Shown one piece after another: positions 8,615 to 17,170 of a stretch of DNA of 64,000 nt. This stretch comes from an uncultured Prevotellaceae bacterium (lineage in GTDB: Bacteria > Bacteroidota > Bacteroidia > Bacteroidales > Muribaculaceae). The DNA lies in assembly GCA_900318645.1 (NCBI GenBank), contig ONLH01000007.1:54581-118580 (forward strand), given 5' to 3'. The position numbers and the translations under genes were made by a program. The stretch's first letter is position 1; each line of letters opens with the position of its first letter. The notes under the pieces were generated by a model, which was not told where the DNA came from, did no database searches, and saw only the letters and a program-made list of their open reading frames with translations.

Positions 8615-9127
8615 ATGAAAAAAACATTTTTTACCTTGATGCTGATGTTTGTGTCAGCGTTCGTGATGAATGCCCAGAGCCTGACTGCCCATCAATGGGG
8701 TACAAAACTTGCCGATGACGACGGCAAAGACGTGCTCGTGGCTTTGGCCTTTGATAAAAACGGAACCTGTGAACTCCTTGTCGGTGCCGAGCATCAGATG
8801 AAAGAGGATGGTGTGCCCATCACCATCACGGGCAGCGTGAGCGTTCCCGGTACCTACACCTTGAACGACAAAGACCTGACAATGGACCTTAACAAAAGCC
8901 AGGCCGAGGTTGATTTTGACTATGAAATCAAGGGTATGGACGCCAAGACCAAGGCGAAGATGGACAAGCAAATCAGGAACGAACTTAATGGTTTGAAAGG
9001 CGAATTCAAGAATACAATGCTTAACGGCATGCCCAAGATGCACAAAATGAAGATCGTCAAACTCACCAACAAGGAACTCACCCTCCAGATTGATAACGGA
9101 AAAGAAATGCCATTCTACGCATTATAA
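8615..9127 (+). CDS. Secreted protein of unknown function, lipocalin-like pattern
   Basis: 170 aa with a type I signal peptide (MKKTFFTLMLMFVSAFVMNAQS). The mature protein alternates short strands (ALAFDKNGTCELLV, GSVSVPGTYTLNDKDLTMDL, MKIVKLTNKELTLQID) around a lysine-rich helix (about residues 110-140). This is the pattern of the small 'lipocalin-like' proteins common in Prevotella and Bacteroides, but no diagnostic motif is present. Monocistronic with its own promoter and a strong terminator. Confidence 0.75.
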   Translation: MKKTFFTLMLMFVSAFVMNAQSLTAHQWGTKLADDDGKDVLVALAFDKNGTCELLVGAEHQMKEDGVPITITGSVSVPGTYTLNDKDLTMDLNKSQAEVDFDYEIKGMDAKTKAKMDKQIRNELNGLKGEFKNTMLNGMPKMHKMKIVKLTNKELTLQIDNGKEMPFYAL

Positions 9128-9151
9128 CGATTAGCCCATCGTCACCACATC

Positions 9152-9200
9152 ACGAAGGGGGGAGCAGACTGCCACAGTCCTGCTCCCCCCCTTCGTTTTC
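9152..9200 (+). terminator. Strong intrinsic terminator
   Basis: ACGAAGGGGGGAGCAG pairs with CTGCTCCCCCCCTTCGT (one extra C), followed by TTTC. It ends the gene at 8615-9127. Confidence 0.85.
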
Positions 9201-9289
9201 TCATGACCAGGTAGAGGAAGTTTATTCCCTCACATAGCACGGTCATATTAACGAATGGCAATGATGACACAGTTCTAGATATTACTGTA

Positions 9290-10123
9290 TCAAACACTCT
9301 CGGGATTATACTTGAGGGCATCCGACGGCCAACCGGTGACATTCCGGCCTGTATCAAGACGACGTATCTCATGCAGGTCATCATCGGTCAGCGTAAAGTC
9401 AAAGAGGTCAATATTCTCTATCATCCGCTCCTTGTGGGTGGTCTTGGGGATAATGATGACGCCATTCTGGATCAAAAACTTCAAGGCAATCTGGGCGGCG
9501 GTCTTTCCATATTTCTCGCCGATGCTCTTGAGAACCGGATTCTTGAAGATGCCATGCTTGCCCTCGGCCAACGGGCTCCAGGCTTCCAGGGCTACGTTGT
9601 AGGGCTGCAAGTATTCCATCATTCCCCGCTGCTGATAAAGTACATGGGTCTCGCATTGGTTCACAACAGGCATGACTCGGGCACCCTTCACAATCATCGG
9701 GAAGGTGTTGGGATAGAAATTCGACACACCGATAGCCTTGAACAGGCCTTGGCCATAGAGTTCCTCGAGCGCATGCCACATGACAGCAGGCTTCCCCACG
9801 GGCCAGTGAATCAGCATCAGATCCACATAGTCCAGACCAAGCTGCCGCATGGAATGATCTACCGAGCGCATCGTTTCATCCCGCGTATAGCAGGAATCAC
9901 AAATCTTCGTCGTAATGAATAGCTCTTCACGAGGAACGCCACAAGCCCGCACGGCATCCCCCACCCCTCTCTCATTGTAGTACATGGCTGCCGTGTCGAT
10001 GCTCCTGTAGCCAACCGATATGGCGTCTTCCACAACCCGCTGGGTTTCCCTTTCTGAGACATCATAGACACCAAGGCCCACCATCGGCATCTGCAAACCG
10101 TTGTTTAAGGTCTTATATTCCAT
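9290..10123 (-). CDS. Aldo/keto reductase (AKR5-like), cytosolic
   Basis: 277 aa. The AKR catalytic tetrad is complete: Asp43 and Tyr48 (SIDTAAMYYNE), Lys73 (TTKI), His106 (LIHWP). The AIGVSNF segment and the C-terminal phosphate-binding IIPKTTHKERM motif indicate NADPH use. AKR5-type enzymes reduce 2,5-diketogluconate, methylglyoxal, aldehydes or small ketones; substrate cannot be fixed. It has no signal peptide, unlike the AKR at 59455. It is one of four AKR genes in the window. Own promoter at 10151. Confidence 0.92.
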   Translation of the reverse strand: MEYKTLNNGLQMPMVGLGVYDVSERETQRVVEDAISVGYRSIDTAAMYYNERGVGDAVRACGVPREELFITTKICDSCYTRDETMRSVDHSMRQLGLDYVDLMLIHWPVGKPAVMWHALEELYGQGLFKAIGVSNFYPNTFPMIVKGARVMPVVNQCETHVLYQQRGMMEYLQPYNVALEAWSPLAEGKHGIFKNPVLKSIGEKYGKTAAQIALKFLIQNGVIIIPKTTHKERMIENIDLFDFTLTDDDLHEIRRLDTGRNVTGWPSDALKYNPESV

Positions 10124-10150
10124 ATTATAAACAATCCTAAAAGTCCGTCA

Positions 10151-10158
10151 CAAAATTA
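10151..10158 (-). promoter_or_regulatory. -7 promoter element of the AKR gene
   Basis: The minus strand reads TAATTTTG about 28 nt before the ATG. Confidence 0.55.
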
Positions 10159-10351
10159 GTGAAAATTTGTACAACTTGAATGATGATGTTAGAAATGGAC
10201 AAATTAGCCGATTAAAAAACTCACTTTTAGATTTTGTTAAGAATTGAACACATCATTCACTACCCGCTTAGCATCCTCTTTCACAAAACAAAGAGGGAAT
10301 GCTGTGTGACATTTCCCTCCTTAACTATAGATGATGTTTTTGTAAATATCG

Positions 10352-11770
10352 TCAGTCACCTTGGGTCAGTTCGAGCGTTGCGAACCGCAAGTGAGTGATA
10401 CCCTTGAATCCCGTCATGAAGATACGCATGAAACGGATGTTGGAGAAGTCCTGGATAGAACCGACTTTCTTCTGATATTGATTCAGAGGAATGGAGAACA
10501 GGTACCATGTCGCCTTCTGAGTCATCCCATTGCGTGTGTGCACGTTAGCCTCCTGCTTGGCGGTAATGTAGTTCTTACCCACCTGCATGGAGTCAGGACG
10601 GATAGCGATACGGTACTGGTAGAAACGCTCATACTCGTTGAGGGAGTTATCATAGTTGATATCCTCAACATCGGGATTTGAACGACCCTGCTGGTACTGT
10701 GCATCGGTAGTATGGCCCTGAAGGAGAGAGTTTCCGTCACAGTTGTTGTAGTGCTTGTAACGGCCGATAATCTGCACGCGCTGATTATCGTAGTACGTAT
10801 GGCGATAGTAGGCGTAATTATCTCCTGCCGGGTCATTGAAGGGCGAGAACGGATCGGCCTGCATGGCTGCATAGGTGGATGCAGACAAGGTAGCGCGCAA
10901 CTCATTCAGGTAATTGGCATAAGTGGGATGGGTGAACTCTTCTTGATTGATGAGACCGTCAAGACCGACATCCTGCAGGTGGCGTATGGCATCGGTGCTA
11001 TAATTCAGCAGCTCATCCTGAGCGTGGACTTTTCCCCAAACTGTTAGGATTGCATCAGCATCATCACCATTGAGCGGCAATCCTTGCTCATAACTCTTGA
11101 GACCATCCTTGAGGACATCCTCACTCACCTCACCCAGGTTGAAGTACAGATAGCCACCATCCTCGTTGCCCAATTCGGGGTCCATGAACGGGTCAAGCAG
11201 CCAGAACTGGATATACTTGATGCCAGCCTGCTCAAAGTTGGTATTGGCTATGTCAATCGGGCGCATGATACCGCCCCATCGACGCTCAGGATACAGCAGA
11301 TAGCCGTTCTCATCGACATTTTTGCCATCAAGGTTGTACGGGCCACGCTCGCGAGGATAGAACGAGAGGTTCAATGTCTGGATGACGGGGGACTGACCGT
11401 TGTTCAACTCCTGATCAGGGAACACTTCGTTAACTGCCACTTCGCGGGCATAGGGATAGGACAAGCCATCCAAGTCATTCTTGATGTAGCCGGGGGCATC
11501 GTGTGAATTGAGTTGAGTGAATAGTCGGTCGATGGTATACCACGCCAACAACGCGCGGTTCTTGCCATAATCGACATTGTTCATCAAAGACGCTTCGGGA
11601 AACAAATCGGCAGGAGTCGAAGCCAGCGTCCAAGCGGACGGATTGCTGAGATCGATAGTAGTCGTCTGGCTGATGTCGGGATCATCAATGATGGAGTTAT
11701 CCGAATCAGAGCAACTTGCCATTACAACAAATACCGCCAAGGCTAAAAGGATACTTTCTATTCTGTTCAT
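10352..11770 (-). CDS. Lipoprotein consisting of one SprA (type IX secretion) segment
   Basis: 472 aa. The first 20 residues are a lipoprotein signal (LALAVFVVMASCS; lipid Cys at 20). From about residue 45 the sequence follows an internal stretch of SprA/Sov, the giant outer-membrane protein of the type IX secretion and gliding machinery: WTLASTPADLFPEA, DYGKNRALLAWYTID, RWGGIMRPIDIANTNFEQAG, YIQFWLLDPF, YLYFNLGEVSEDVLKDG, DIGLDGL-like VGLDGL, PDVEDINYDNSLN, YRIAIRPDSMQVGKNYIT and RFMRIFMTGFKGITHLRFATLEL. SprA is usually over 2000 aa; here one SprA_N-type domain stands alone behind its own lipoprotein signal. The stop codon falls where SprA proteins usually have the Trp of 'GDWR'. It may be a functional surface or periplasmic derivative or a truncated remnant; an intact signal and a 472-codon frame without lesions favour expression. 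Confidence 0.85.
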   Translation of the reverse strand: MNRIESILLALAVFVVMASCSDSDNSIIDDPDISQTTTIDLSNPSAWTLASTPADLFPEASLMNNVDYGKNRALLAWYTIDRLFTQLNSHDAPGYIKNDLDGLSYPYAREVAVNEVFPDQELNNGQSPVIQTLNLSFYPRERGPYNLDGKNVDENGYLLYPERRWGGIMRPIDIANTNFEQAGIKYIQFWLLDPFMDPELGNEDGGYLYFNLGEVSEDVLKDGLKSYEQGLPLNGDDADAILTVWGKVHAQDELLNYSTDAIRHLQDVGLDGLINQEEFTHPTYANYLNELRATLSASTYAAMQADPFSPFNDPAGDNYAYYRHTYYDNQRVQIIGRYKHYNNCDGNSLLQGHTTDAQYQQGRSNPDVEDINYDNSLNEYERFYQYRIAIRPDSMQVGKNYITAKQEANVHTRNGMTQKATWYLFSIPLNQYQKKVGSIQDFSNIRFMRIFMTGFKGITHLRFATLELTQGD

Positions 11771-12032
11771 AACTCAGAATGTTTTTTTAAAAAAAAATTA
11801 GGTAATGATTTGATACTTAACGTTCCCAAACAAAATTTAGCGTTAAACTTAATTGTGTCCCCAAAAGGTTGACCATTCTCAAAAAACAGCCCCTTTACCA
11901 TAAAAAACGGAATAAAACAAAAATTATTATAGCCCAATCCCCTGTTTAACGGAAAAATAGGGCTGTCGTCTGGATGACATTTTCCGTAATTGTTGGGAAT
12001 TATTTTCGGTCATTCTTGAGGGTGGCGGGGCG

Positions 12033-12059
12033 TTGGTTTGGAAAATAGTAGTAATTTTG
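12033..12059 (+). promoter_or_regulatory. Promoter of the TonB receptor gene; gap 11771-12087
   Basis: TAATTTTG at 12052-12059 with TTG at 12033-12035, a slightly short spacing of 16 nt. The 317-bp gap otherwise shows AT-rich leader sequence of the two divergent genes and no further gene or repeat. Confidence 0.5.
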
Positions 12060-12087
12060 TTGCGGTTTTTGAAATTTGTATTTGGGA

Positions 12088-14148
12088 ATGACGGTTAGGA
12101 AGGTCATCATGGTGCTGGGAATGGCTGTGAGCTTATTGCAGGCTAGCGGTCAGGTCAGTAGCGTCGCTACCACCGATGTGGATACCACGTCGGTGAGGCA
12201 GCATGTGGACTCGATTCCCATGCAGTCGATCGGAGAGGTCACGGTGACCACGCGGCGGCCAGGTATGAGCCGCGTCGCCGGAGCAGAGAACACGATGCGC
12301 ATCAACAAGGCGGAACTGTTCAAGGCCGCTTGCTGCAACCTGGGCGAAAGTTTCACCACAAACCCGTCGGTGGACGTCAACTACAGCGACGCTGCCACGG
12401 GAGCCAAGCAAATCAAGTTGCTGGGGCTGAGCGGCACCTATGTGCAGATGCTTGCCGAGAATCTGCCCGACTGGCGGGGCGCTGCCCTACCCTTCGCCCT
12501 AAGCTATGTGCCTGGACCGTGGATGAAGAGTATCCAGGTGTCGAAAGGCGCCTCGTCGGTGCGTAATGGCTATGAGGGCATCACGGGACAGATTGATGTG
12601 GAATACCTCAAGCCCGAGGATGAGCAGGGCGTGACGCTCAACCTCTACGGAAACAGCGACGGCCGCATCGAGGCCAATGCCGACGGCAATCTGCACTTGA
12701 CACCTCGCCTGAATGCCAACGTGCTCGCCCACTACGAGGACAATCTGGTCGATATGGACCACAACCATGACCACTTTCTGGACCAGCCCAATGTGCGGCA
12801 GGTAAACCTGCAGAGCCGCTGGGATTGGCTGGGCGATCGCTACATCTTCCACGGCGGCGTGGCAATGATCAACGAGAAGCGCCACAGCGGACAGACTATG
12901 GCTCATCACGAGGGCGCGGAGCCTTTTGCCATCGACTTGAAGACGCGCCGCTATCAAGGCTACATGAAACACGCCTTCGTGCTCAACGCTGAGCACGGCA
13001 CCAATATTGCCCTGATGGCCTCGGTCGCCAATCACGACATGGACGGTGCTTACGGCTACAAACGATATAACGTCAATGAGACCAATGCCTATGGGCAACT
13101 CATGTTCGAGACCCGGTTGACCGACCCGCACACCCTGTCACTGGGCCTGAGCCTCAACCATGACCACCTGTCACAAGACTATCGCCTGGAGCACTTTGCC
13201 GAAGGCCCCCTGACCCATCTGGTGGAGAAGGAAACCGTCACTGGAGCCTATGGTCAGTACACTTTCACACCCGCCAGCGATGTGATGACCCTGATGGCCG
13301 GCGTGCGTATTGACCACAGTAGCCTGTACGGCACATTTGTCACGCCGCGCCTGCACCTGCGCCTGCACCCGGCACAATTCCTCACTGTGCGCCTGTCGGC
13401 AGGCAAAGGCTACCGCACGGCATACGCTCTGGCCGAAAACCACTATATGCTGGCCAGCGGACGTCGGCTGGTTTTCTACGGTCTGAATCAAGAGAGCGCC
13501 TGGAACTACGGCATCACCACGGCATGGGATATCCCATTGTGGGGCAAGCCGTTGAAGATCAATGCCGAGTACCATTACACCCACTTCAATAATCAGATGG
13601 TCATTGACTTGGACAGTGACCCATTGATCGTCAGTATCCACGACCTGGACGGCAAGTCCCGTTCCCACACATGGCAGGTGGATGTTTCCTATCCCGTCTT
13701 TGAAGGGCTGGAACTGACCGTCGCCTATCGCTACAACGACGTCAAGGCGACCTATGGCGACGAACTGCGCGAGAAGCCTCTCACGCCGCGCTACAAGGGC
13801 CTGGTAGCGGCATCTTACAAGACTCCGCTTGGACTTTGGGAATTTGACGTGACGCTGCAGCTCAACGGCAGCGGCCGCATGCCTGATCCCTATTATATCG
13901 ACGACCCCGACCAGTTGTCATGGCCCGCCCGTTTCCCCGCCCATTGCCAGCTCAATGCCCAAGTCACCCGCTGGTTCAGGCATTTTTCCATCTACCTGGG
14001 TGGAGAAAACTTGACCAACTACCGCCAGCCTCATCCCATCATCGCCGCCGACCAACCCTGGAGCCAGCTGTTCGAGCCCACATTGATATGGGGACCCGTG
14101 AGTGGTGCGATGGCTTATTTGGGCATCCGTATCAACCTGTTCCGATAA
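12088..14148 (+). CDS. TonB-dependent outer-membrane receptor, probably for copper or another metal
   Basis: 686 aa from ATG 12088; an upstream in-frame TTG (12076) lies too close to the promoter. Signal peptide MTVRKVIMVLGMAVSLLQASGQ. A TonB-box-like SIGEVTVTTRR segment leads into the plug (about residues 50-170: NPSVDVNYSDAATGAKQIKLLG, IQVSKGASSVRNGYEGITGQI), then a 22-strand barrel ending in LGIRINLFR. No carboxypeptidase-like N-terminal domain, so it is not a SusC. The barrel contains His clusters (DMDHNHDHF, TMAHHEGAE). It is followed 28 bp later by an HMA-domain protein, an arrangement seen for copper or heavy-metal acquisition in Bacteroidales. Substrate is inferred from that neighbour. 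Confidence 0.9.
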   Translation: MTVRKVIMVLGMAVSLLQASGQVSSVATTDVDTTSVRQHVDSIPMQSIGEVTVTTRRPGMSRVAGAENTMRINKAELFKAACCNLGESFTTNPSVDVNYSDAATGAKQIKLLGLSGTYVQMLAENLPDWRGAALPFALSYVPGPWMKSIQVSKGASSVRNGYEGITGQIDVEYLKPEDEQGVTLNLYGNSDGRIEANADGNLHLTPRLNANVLAHYEDNLVDMDHNHDHFLDQPNVRQVNLQSRWDWLGDRYIFHGGVAMINEKRHSGQTMAHHEGAEPFAIDLKTRRYQGYMKHAFVLNAEHGTNIALMASVANHDMDGAYGYKRYNVNETNAYGQLMFETRLTDPHTLSLGLSLNHDHLSQDYRLEHFAEGPLTHLVEKETVTGAYGQYTFTPASDVMTLMAGVRIDHSSLYGTFVTPRLHLRLHPAQFLTVRLSAGKGYRTAYALAENHYMLASGRRLVFYGLNQESAWNYGITTAWDIPLWGKPLKINAEYHYTHFNNQMVIDLDSDPLIVSIHDLDGKSRSHTWQVDVSYPVFEGLELTVAYRYNDVKATYGDELREKPLTPRYKGLVAASYKTPLGLWEFDVTLQLNGSGRMPDPYYIDDPDQLSWPARFPAHCQLNAQVTRWFRHFSIYLGGENLTNYRQPHPIIAADQPWSQLFEPTLIWGPVSGAMAYLGIRINLFR

Positions 14149-14176
14149 ATTAAAATAACAAGATAATCAAACGACA

Positions 14177-14506
14177 ATGAAAAAGATTCTTTTACTGCTT
14201 ATCGCTGCGCTCACCATGACCATTGCCAGTGCCAAGGACATTAAGACTGTAGTGCTCACCACCGACCCGCAAATGCACTGCGAGAGCTGCGAGAAGCGCA
14301 TTAAGGAAAACATCCGCTTTGAGAAGGGCATCAAGAAAATCGTCACCGACGTCGAGCACCAGACGGTCACTATCACCTATGACGCCGACAAGACCACCGT
14401 CGAGAACATCATCAAGGGCTTTGAGAAAATTAAGTACAATGCCCGCGAGGTCAAGGAGGGCGAGCAGGTCGTTACCGACGAGAAAAACGAGTGCCCCAAC
14501 ATGTAA
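14177..14506 (+). CDS. Exported HMA-domain metal-binding protein
   Basis: 109 aa: signal peptide (MKKILLLLIAALTMTIASA) followed by one heavy-metal-associated domain. The metal loop is MHCESCEKRI (Cys35, Cys38), and the beta-alpha-beta-beta-alpha-beta order is recognisable up to ENIIKGFEKIKYNAREV. HMA domains bind Cu(I) or similar soft metals. Being exported and directly downstream of the TonB receptor, it is a likely periplasmic carrier accepting metal from the receptor. Its own partner in the inner membrane is not in the window. Confidence 0.9.
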   Translation: MKKILLLLIAALTMTIASAKDIKTVVLTTDPQMHCESCEKRIKENIRFEKGIKKIVTDVEHQTVTITYDADKTTVENIIKGFEKIKYNAREVKEGEQVVTDEKNECPNM

Positions 14507-14568
14507 AATGCCGGTGTTTCATCATTCAAAGGATGGAACAATAACCTCTCCGCAAGTGGGAAAATTAC

Positions 14569-14626
14569 ATCAAAAGAACCGTCCCTATTTTACGTTCATC
14601 AAAAGAACCGTCCCTATTTTACGTTC
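14569..14626. repeat. 29-bp direct tandem repeat at the 3' end of the tannase-like gene
   Basis: Two identical 29-bp units abut at 14569-14597 and 14598-14626, each holding AGAACCGTCCCTATTTTACG. The second unit carries the last codons and stop of the minus-strand gene; the first is a duplicate just past it. Confidence 0.9.
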
Positions 14627-16149
14627 ACGATGGTGTTGATCCAGTTGAAGAGTTCGTCGAGGGCATAGTCGCCGCTGTGAGGGCGGTTCCATGCCAGCAG
14701 GAAGTTGACGTCCTTGCCTGCGTTCTGGAGCTTGAGGGCAAGGTTGATGGGGACAGGGAATGAGGTGTCGCGGTCGCGGGCTCCGTGGCGGATATACCAA
14801 TGTGGCGCCACGTCGGTCACACCGTCGCCGATGAAATTCATCGGGTTCAACAGGCGCACGTTTTCACGGATGTCATCGGTTAAGTTGAAGCCGGTCTTGG
14901 CGGCGCTGTAGTCTGTAAAGTTGACTTTACTGCCGCTCTTGTCACCAAACTCCTCGTTCTCGCCCGAGGCACGGCCGCCTGCTACGCCCTGAGTGTCAAA
15001 GGCGGGAGCGGTCTTCAACGGCTGTGTGGAAACGACGTAATTGAGATAGGTCGCCATATCCAAGTCGATGATGTAATCACCCGGTTTGTTGCCACCACGG
15101 CCGCCGCGTTGCATCATGGGCGGCATCTGACTGCCTCCCTGACGTACGCCGCCATTGATGGGAGGCATTCCACCCATTTCCTCCTTGCTGAACTTGAAGC
15201 CGAGGCTATCGGGGATGTCGGCGCCGGCATTCTTGGCAATTTGTGCCGCACGGATGATTTCACGCTTGATGTAATCCAGGTAATTGTCGGCAGTGAGTAG
15301 CGTGCCATCGGGCGTGTGCAGGTTCAGGCTTGCCAGATAGGCAGGGAACTGCGCCTTCAATTCATTGCTCACAGCGAGCACATCGGCATCGCCCTGCTGA
15401 CGGCTGTCGGTCCCGTTATAAAGCCACTCATAGGCCATGTCGGCATGGTCCAAGTCGATAATCGGGCAATAGCACACCGAGGCAAACACGTCGTCGCGCT
15501 GCTGGGCAGCACCCATGGCACGAAGCATTGGCTCATAGGCGGGATTGTTGCCTGTGGCGCCCATCAGACTTGACATCGCTCCACCGGCACTGGTGCCGTC
15601 GGTGATGATCTTTTCAGCGTCGCCGAGCATCACGTCGTCAAACTGACGCAGGTAACGGATGGCGGCTTTCAGGTCCAGGATGGCAGCAGGAGCGCGGCCC
15701 GTATAGATGGTCTGTCCCTTTTTGATGCCAGCCTTCTTGTCGGTTTTGGTGGCGACTACTGTCGAGTTGCGACCACGGCTGCCGGGAATGGCTACCACAT
15801 AGCCCTCACGCAAGGCTCTGCCTGTGGCATCGCTGGCCTTGGGCTGCTGGGCTGGTGCCGCCATATATCCACCCACATAGGTACGCAACAGTATCGGGGT
15901 CTGCTGCGTCGCTCCGTCAGGAACATACACGTTGATGGTCTGATAGGCGGAGTCTTCCACGTTGGTCACAAAGAACATGCCCTCATAGGCCGTGTAGTTC
16001 ACCTCTACCCCATCTGGCATCGACAAGGTCCTCGTCTGTCCGATTGACGGGTCAAACTTCAGTTGCGGTTGCGGTTTCACCGCCTTGGTCTTAGCGCCAG
16101 CACCAGCCACCACGGCAAGCGCCAGCATCCATGTCAATATCCTTTTCAT
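14614..16149 (-). CDS. Secreted subtype B tannase-like alpha/beta hydrolase
   Basis: 511 aa with a signal peptide (MKRILTWMLALAVVAGAGA). The nucleophile is Ser187 in TDGTSAGGAMSSLMGATGNN; the acid is in ARDRDTSF (Asp459 or 461) and the base is His491 in RPHSGDYALDELFNWI. The segment CYCPIIDLDHADMAYEWLYNG matches the substrate-lid region of Lactobacillus/Staphylococcus subtype B tannases. Such enzymes cleave galloyl esters of plant tannins and release gallate. An insertion rich in Gly, Met and Pro (about residues 325-355, MGGMPPINGGVRQGG...) lies in the lid and looks flexible. Homology is good; galloyl specificity is inferred. Own promoter in a palindromic region at 16156-16184. Confidence 0.8.
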   Translation of the reverse strand: MKRILTWMLALAVVAGAGAKTKAVKPQPQLKFDPSIGQTRTLSMPDGVEVNYTAYEGMFFVTNVEDSAYQTINVYVPDGATQQTPILLRTYVGGYMAAPAQQPKASDATGRALREGYVVAIPGSRGRNSTVVATKTDKKAGIKKGQTIYTGRAPAAILDLKAAIRYLRQFDDVMLGDAEKIITDGTSAGGAMSSLMGATGNNPAYEPMLRAMGAAQQRDDVFASVCYCPIIDLDHADMAYEWLYNGTDSRQQGDADVLAVSNELKAQFPAYLASLNLHTPDGTLLTADNYLDYIKREIIRAAQIAKNAGADIPDSLGFKFSKEEMGGMPPINGGVRQGGSQMPPMMQRGGRGGNKPGDYIIDLDMATYLNYVVSTQPLKTAPAFDTQGVAGGRASGENEEFGDKSGSKVNFTDYSAAKTGFNLTDDIRENVRLLNPMNFIGDGVTDVAPHWYIRHGARDRDTSFPVPINLALKLQNAGKDVNFLLAWNRPHSGDYALDELFNWINTIVNVK

Positions 16150-16155
16150 GTCACA

Positions 16156-16184
16156 TTACTTTTGGTTATTTGCTCCAAAAGTAA
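16156..16184 (-). promoter_or_regulatory. Promoter with symmetrical inverted repeat upstream of the tannase-like gene
   Basis: TTACTTTTGG (16156-16165) and CCAAAAGTAA (16175-16184) are exact inverted repeats 9 bp apart. Each arm contains TACTTTTG (TAnnTTTG), one per strand. The minus-strand copy (16176-16183) fits as the -7 box of the gene at 14614-16149; the symmetry could be an operator. Confidence 0.5.
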
Positions 16185-16282
16185 TCAAAAAAACGACATA
16201 GGCGGTTCACAAAAACTCACTTTTTATAATTTTGCCATCAGTCGTTTGTTCCTGAATGATGTCCAAAAAACATAATACAAAG

Positions 16283-16312
16283 AAAAAAGCCCCAGACCTA
16301 AGTGAGGGGCTT
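16283..16312 (-). terminator. Terminator of the AKR-flavodoxin-SDR operon
   Basis: On the minus strand AAGCCCC and GGGGCTT form a 7-bp stem followed by TTTTTTC, 8 bp past the stop of the last operon gene. Confidence 0.75.
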
Positions 16313-16319
16313 CATTTAC

Positions 16320-17165
16320 CTATCCGTAGTTTTCAATCAGGTACTTCACAAACTGCGGGTCTCCGAAGTTGATGGTACCCGTGTCGTGCTGGTTCAGCTT
16401 GGCAATTCGGGCCATATCGTCGACGCTCAGTGTAAAGTCGAAGATGTCAAAGTTCTGGGTCATGCGTTCCTTGTGGGTTGACTTGGGAATGGCGACAATG
16501 CCTCGCTGTGTGAGCCAGCGGAGGGCTACTTGAGCAGCGCTCTTATTGTACTTGGCACCTATTGCTGCCAGTTCCTCGCTCTTGACGATACCGTCAACAC
16601 CCTGTCCTCCGAGTGGTCCCCATGCCATCATTCGGGTACCGAACTCGGCATGAATCGGCTCAATGCCCTGCTGCTGGATGAGCGTGTTGCACTGCAGCTG
16701 GTTGATCATCGGCTTGACATCTACATAGTGGACAAAGTCAAAGAAACGGCCCGCCTGGAAGTTGCTCACGCCGATAGCGCGCACCTTGCCGGCACGATAA
16801 GCCTTCTCCATGGCTCGCCACGAGCCGAATACGTCACCGTAGGCCTGATGGATAAGCAGCAGATCAATGTACTCTGTCTGTAGCTTACGCAGGCTCTCGT
16901 CGATACTCTTCATTGCTTTTTCCTCACCAGCATTGGCAATCCACACTTTAGTCACAAGGAACAAATCCTCTCGCTTGATGCCACTCTTGCGCCAGGCATT
17001 ACCCACGCCTTCTTCGTTCTGGTAGGCCTGTGCCGTATCAATCAAGCGATAGCCCACGCTCAGCGCATCACTTACGCATCGTTCACACTCGTCAGGGCTC
17101 ACCAGAAACACGCCGTAGCCCAGGGTCGGCATCTCAACGCCGTTACTTAACTTGATGTATTCCAT
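16320..17165 (-). CDS. Aldo/keto reductase, cytosolic (last gene of redox operon)
   Basis: 281 aa. Complete AKR tetrad: Asp43 and Tyr48 (LIDTAQAYQNEEG), Lys73 (VTKVW), His106 (LIHQAYG); cofactor motif AIPKSTHKERM. It is close to the AKR at 53820 (shared openings LSNGVEMP/LNNGVEMP and SIDESLRKLQT) and more distant from that at 9290. It is the promoter-distal gene of a minus-strand set: acetyltransferase, SDR, lipoprotein flavodoxin, AKR. A spacer of TCAG/AGTT repeats separates it from the flavodoxin gene. AKR plus flavodoxin plus SDR beside an AraC regulator suggests inducible carbonyl or aldehyde reduction. Confidence 0.92.
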   Translation of the reverse strand: MEYIKLSNGVEMPTLGYGVFLVSPDECERCVSDALSVGYRLIDTAQAYQNEEGVGNAWRKSGIKREDLFLVTKVWIANAGEEKAMKSIDESLRKLQTEYIDLLLIHQAYGDVFGSWRAMEKAYRAGKVRAIGVSNFQAGRFFDFVHYVDVKPMINQLQCNTLIQQQGIEPIHAEFGTRMMAWGPLGGQGVDGIVKSEELAAIGAKYNKSAAQVALRWLTQRGIVAIPKSTHKERMTQNFDIFDFTLSVDDMARIAKLNQHDTGTINFGDPQFVKYLIENYG

Positions 17166-17170
17166 TGTGT

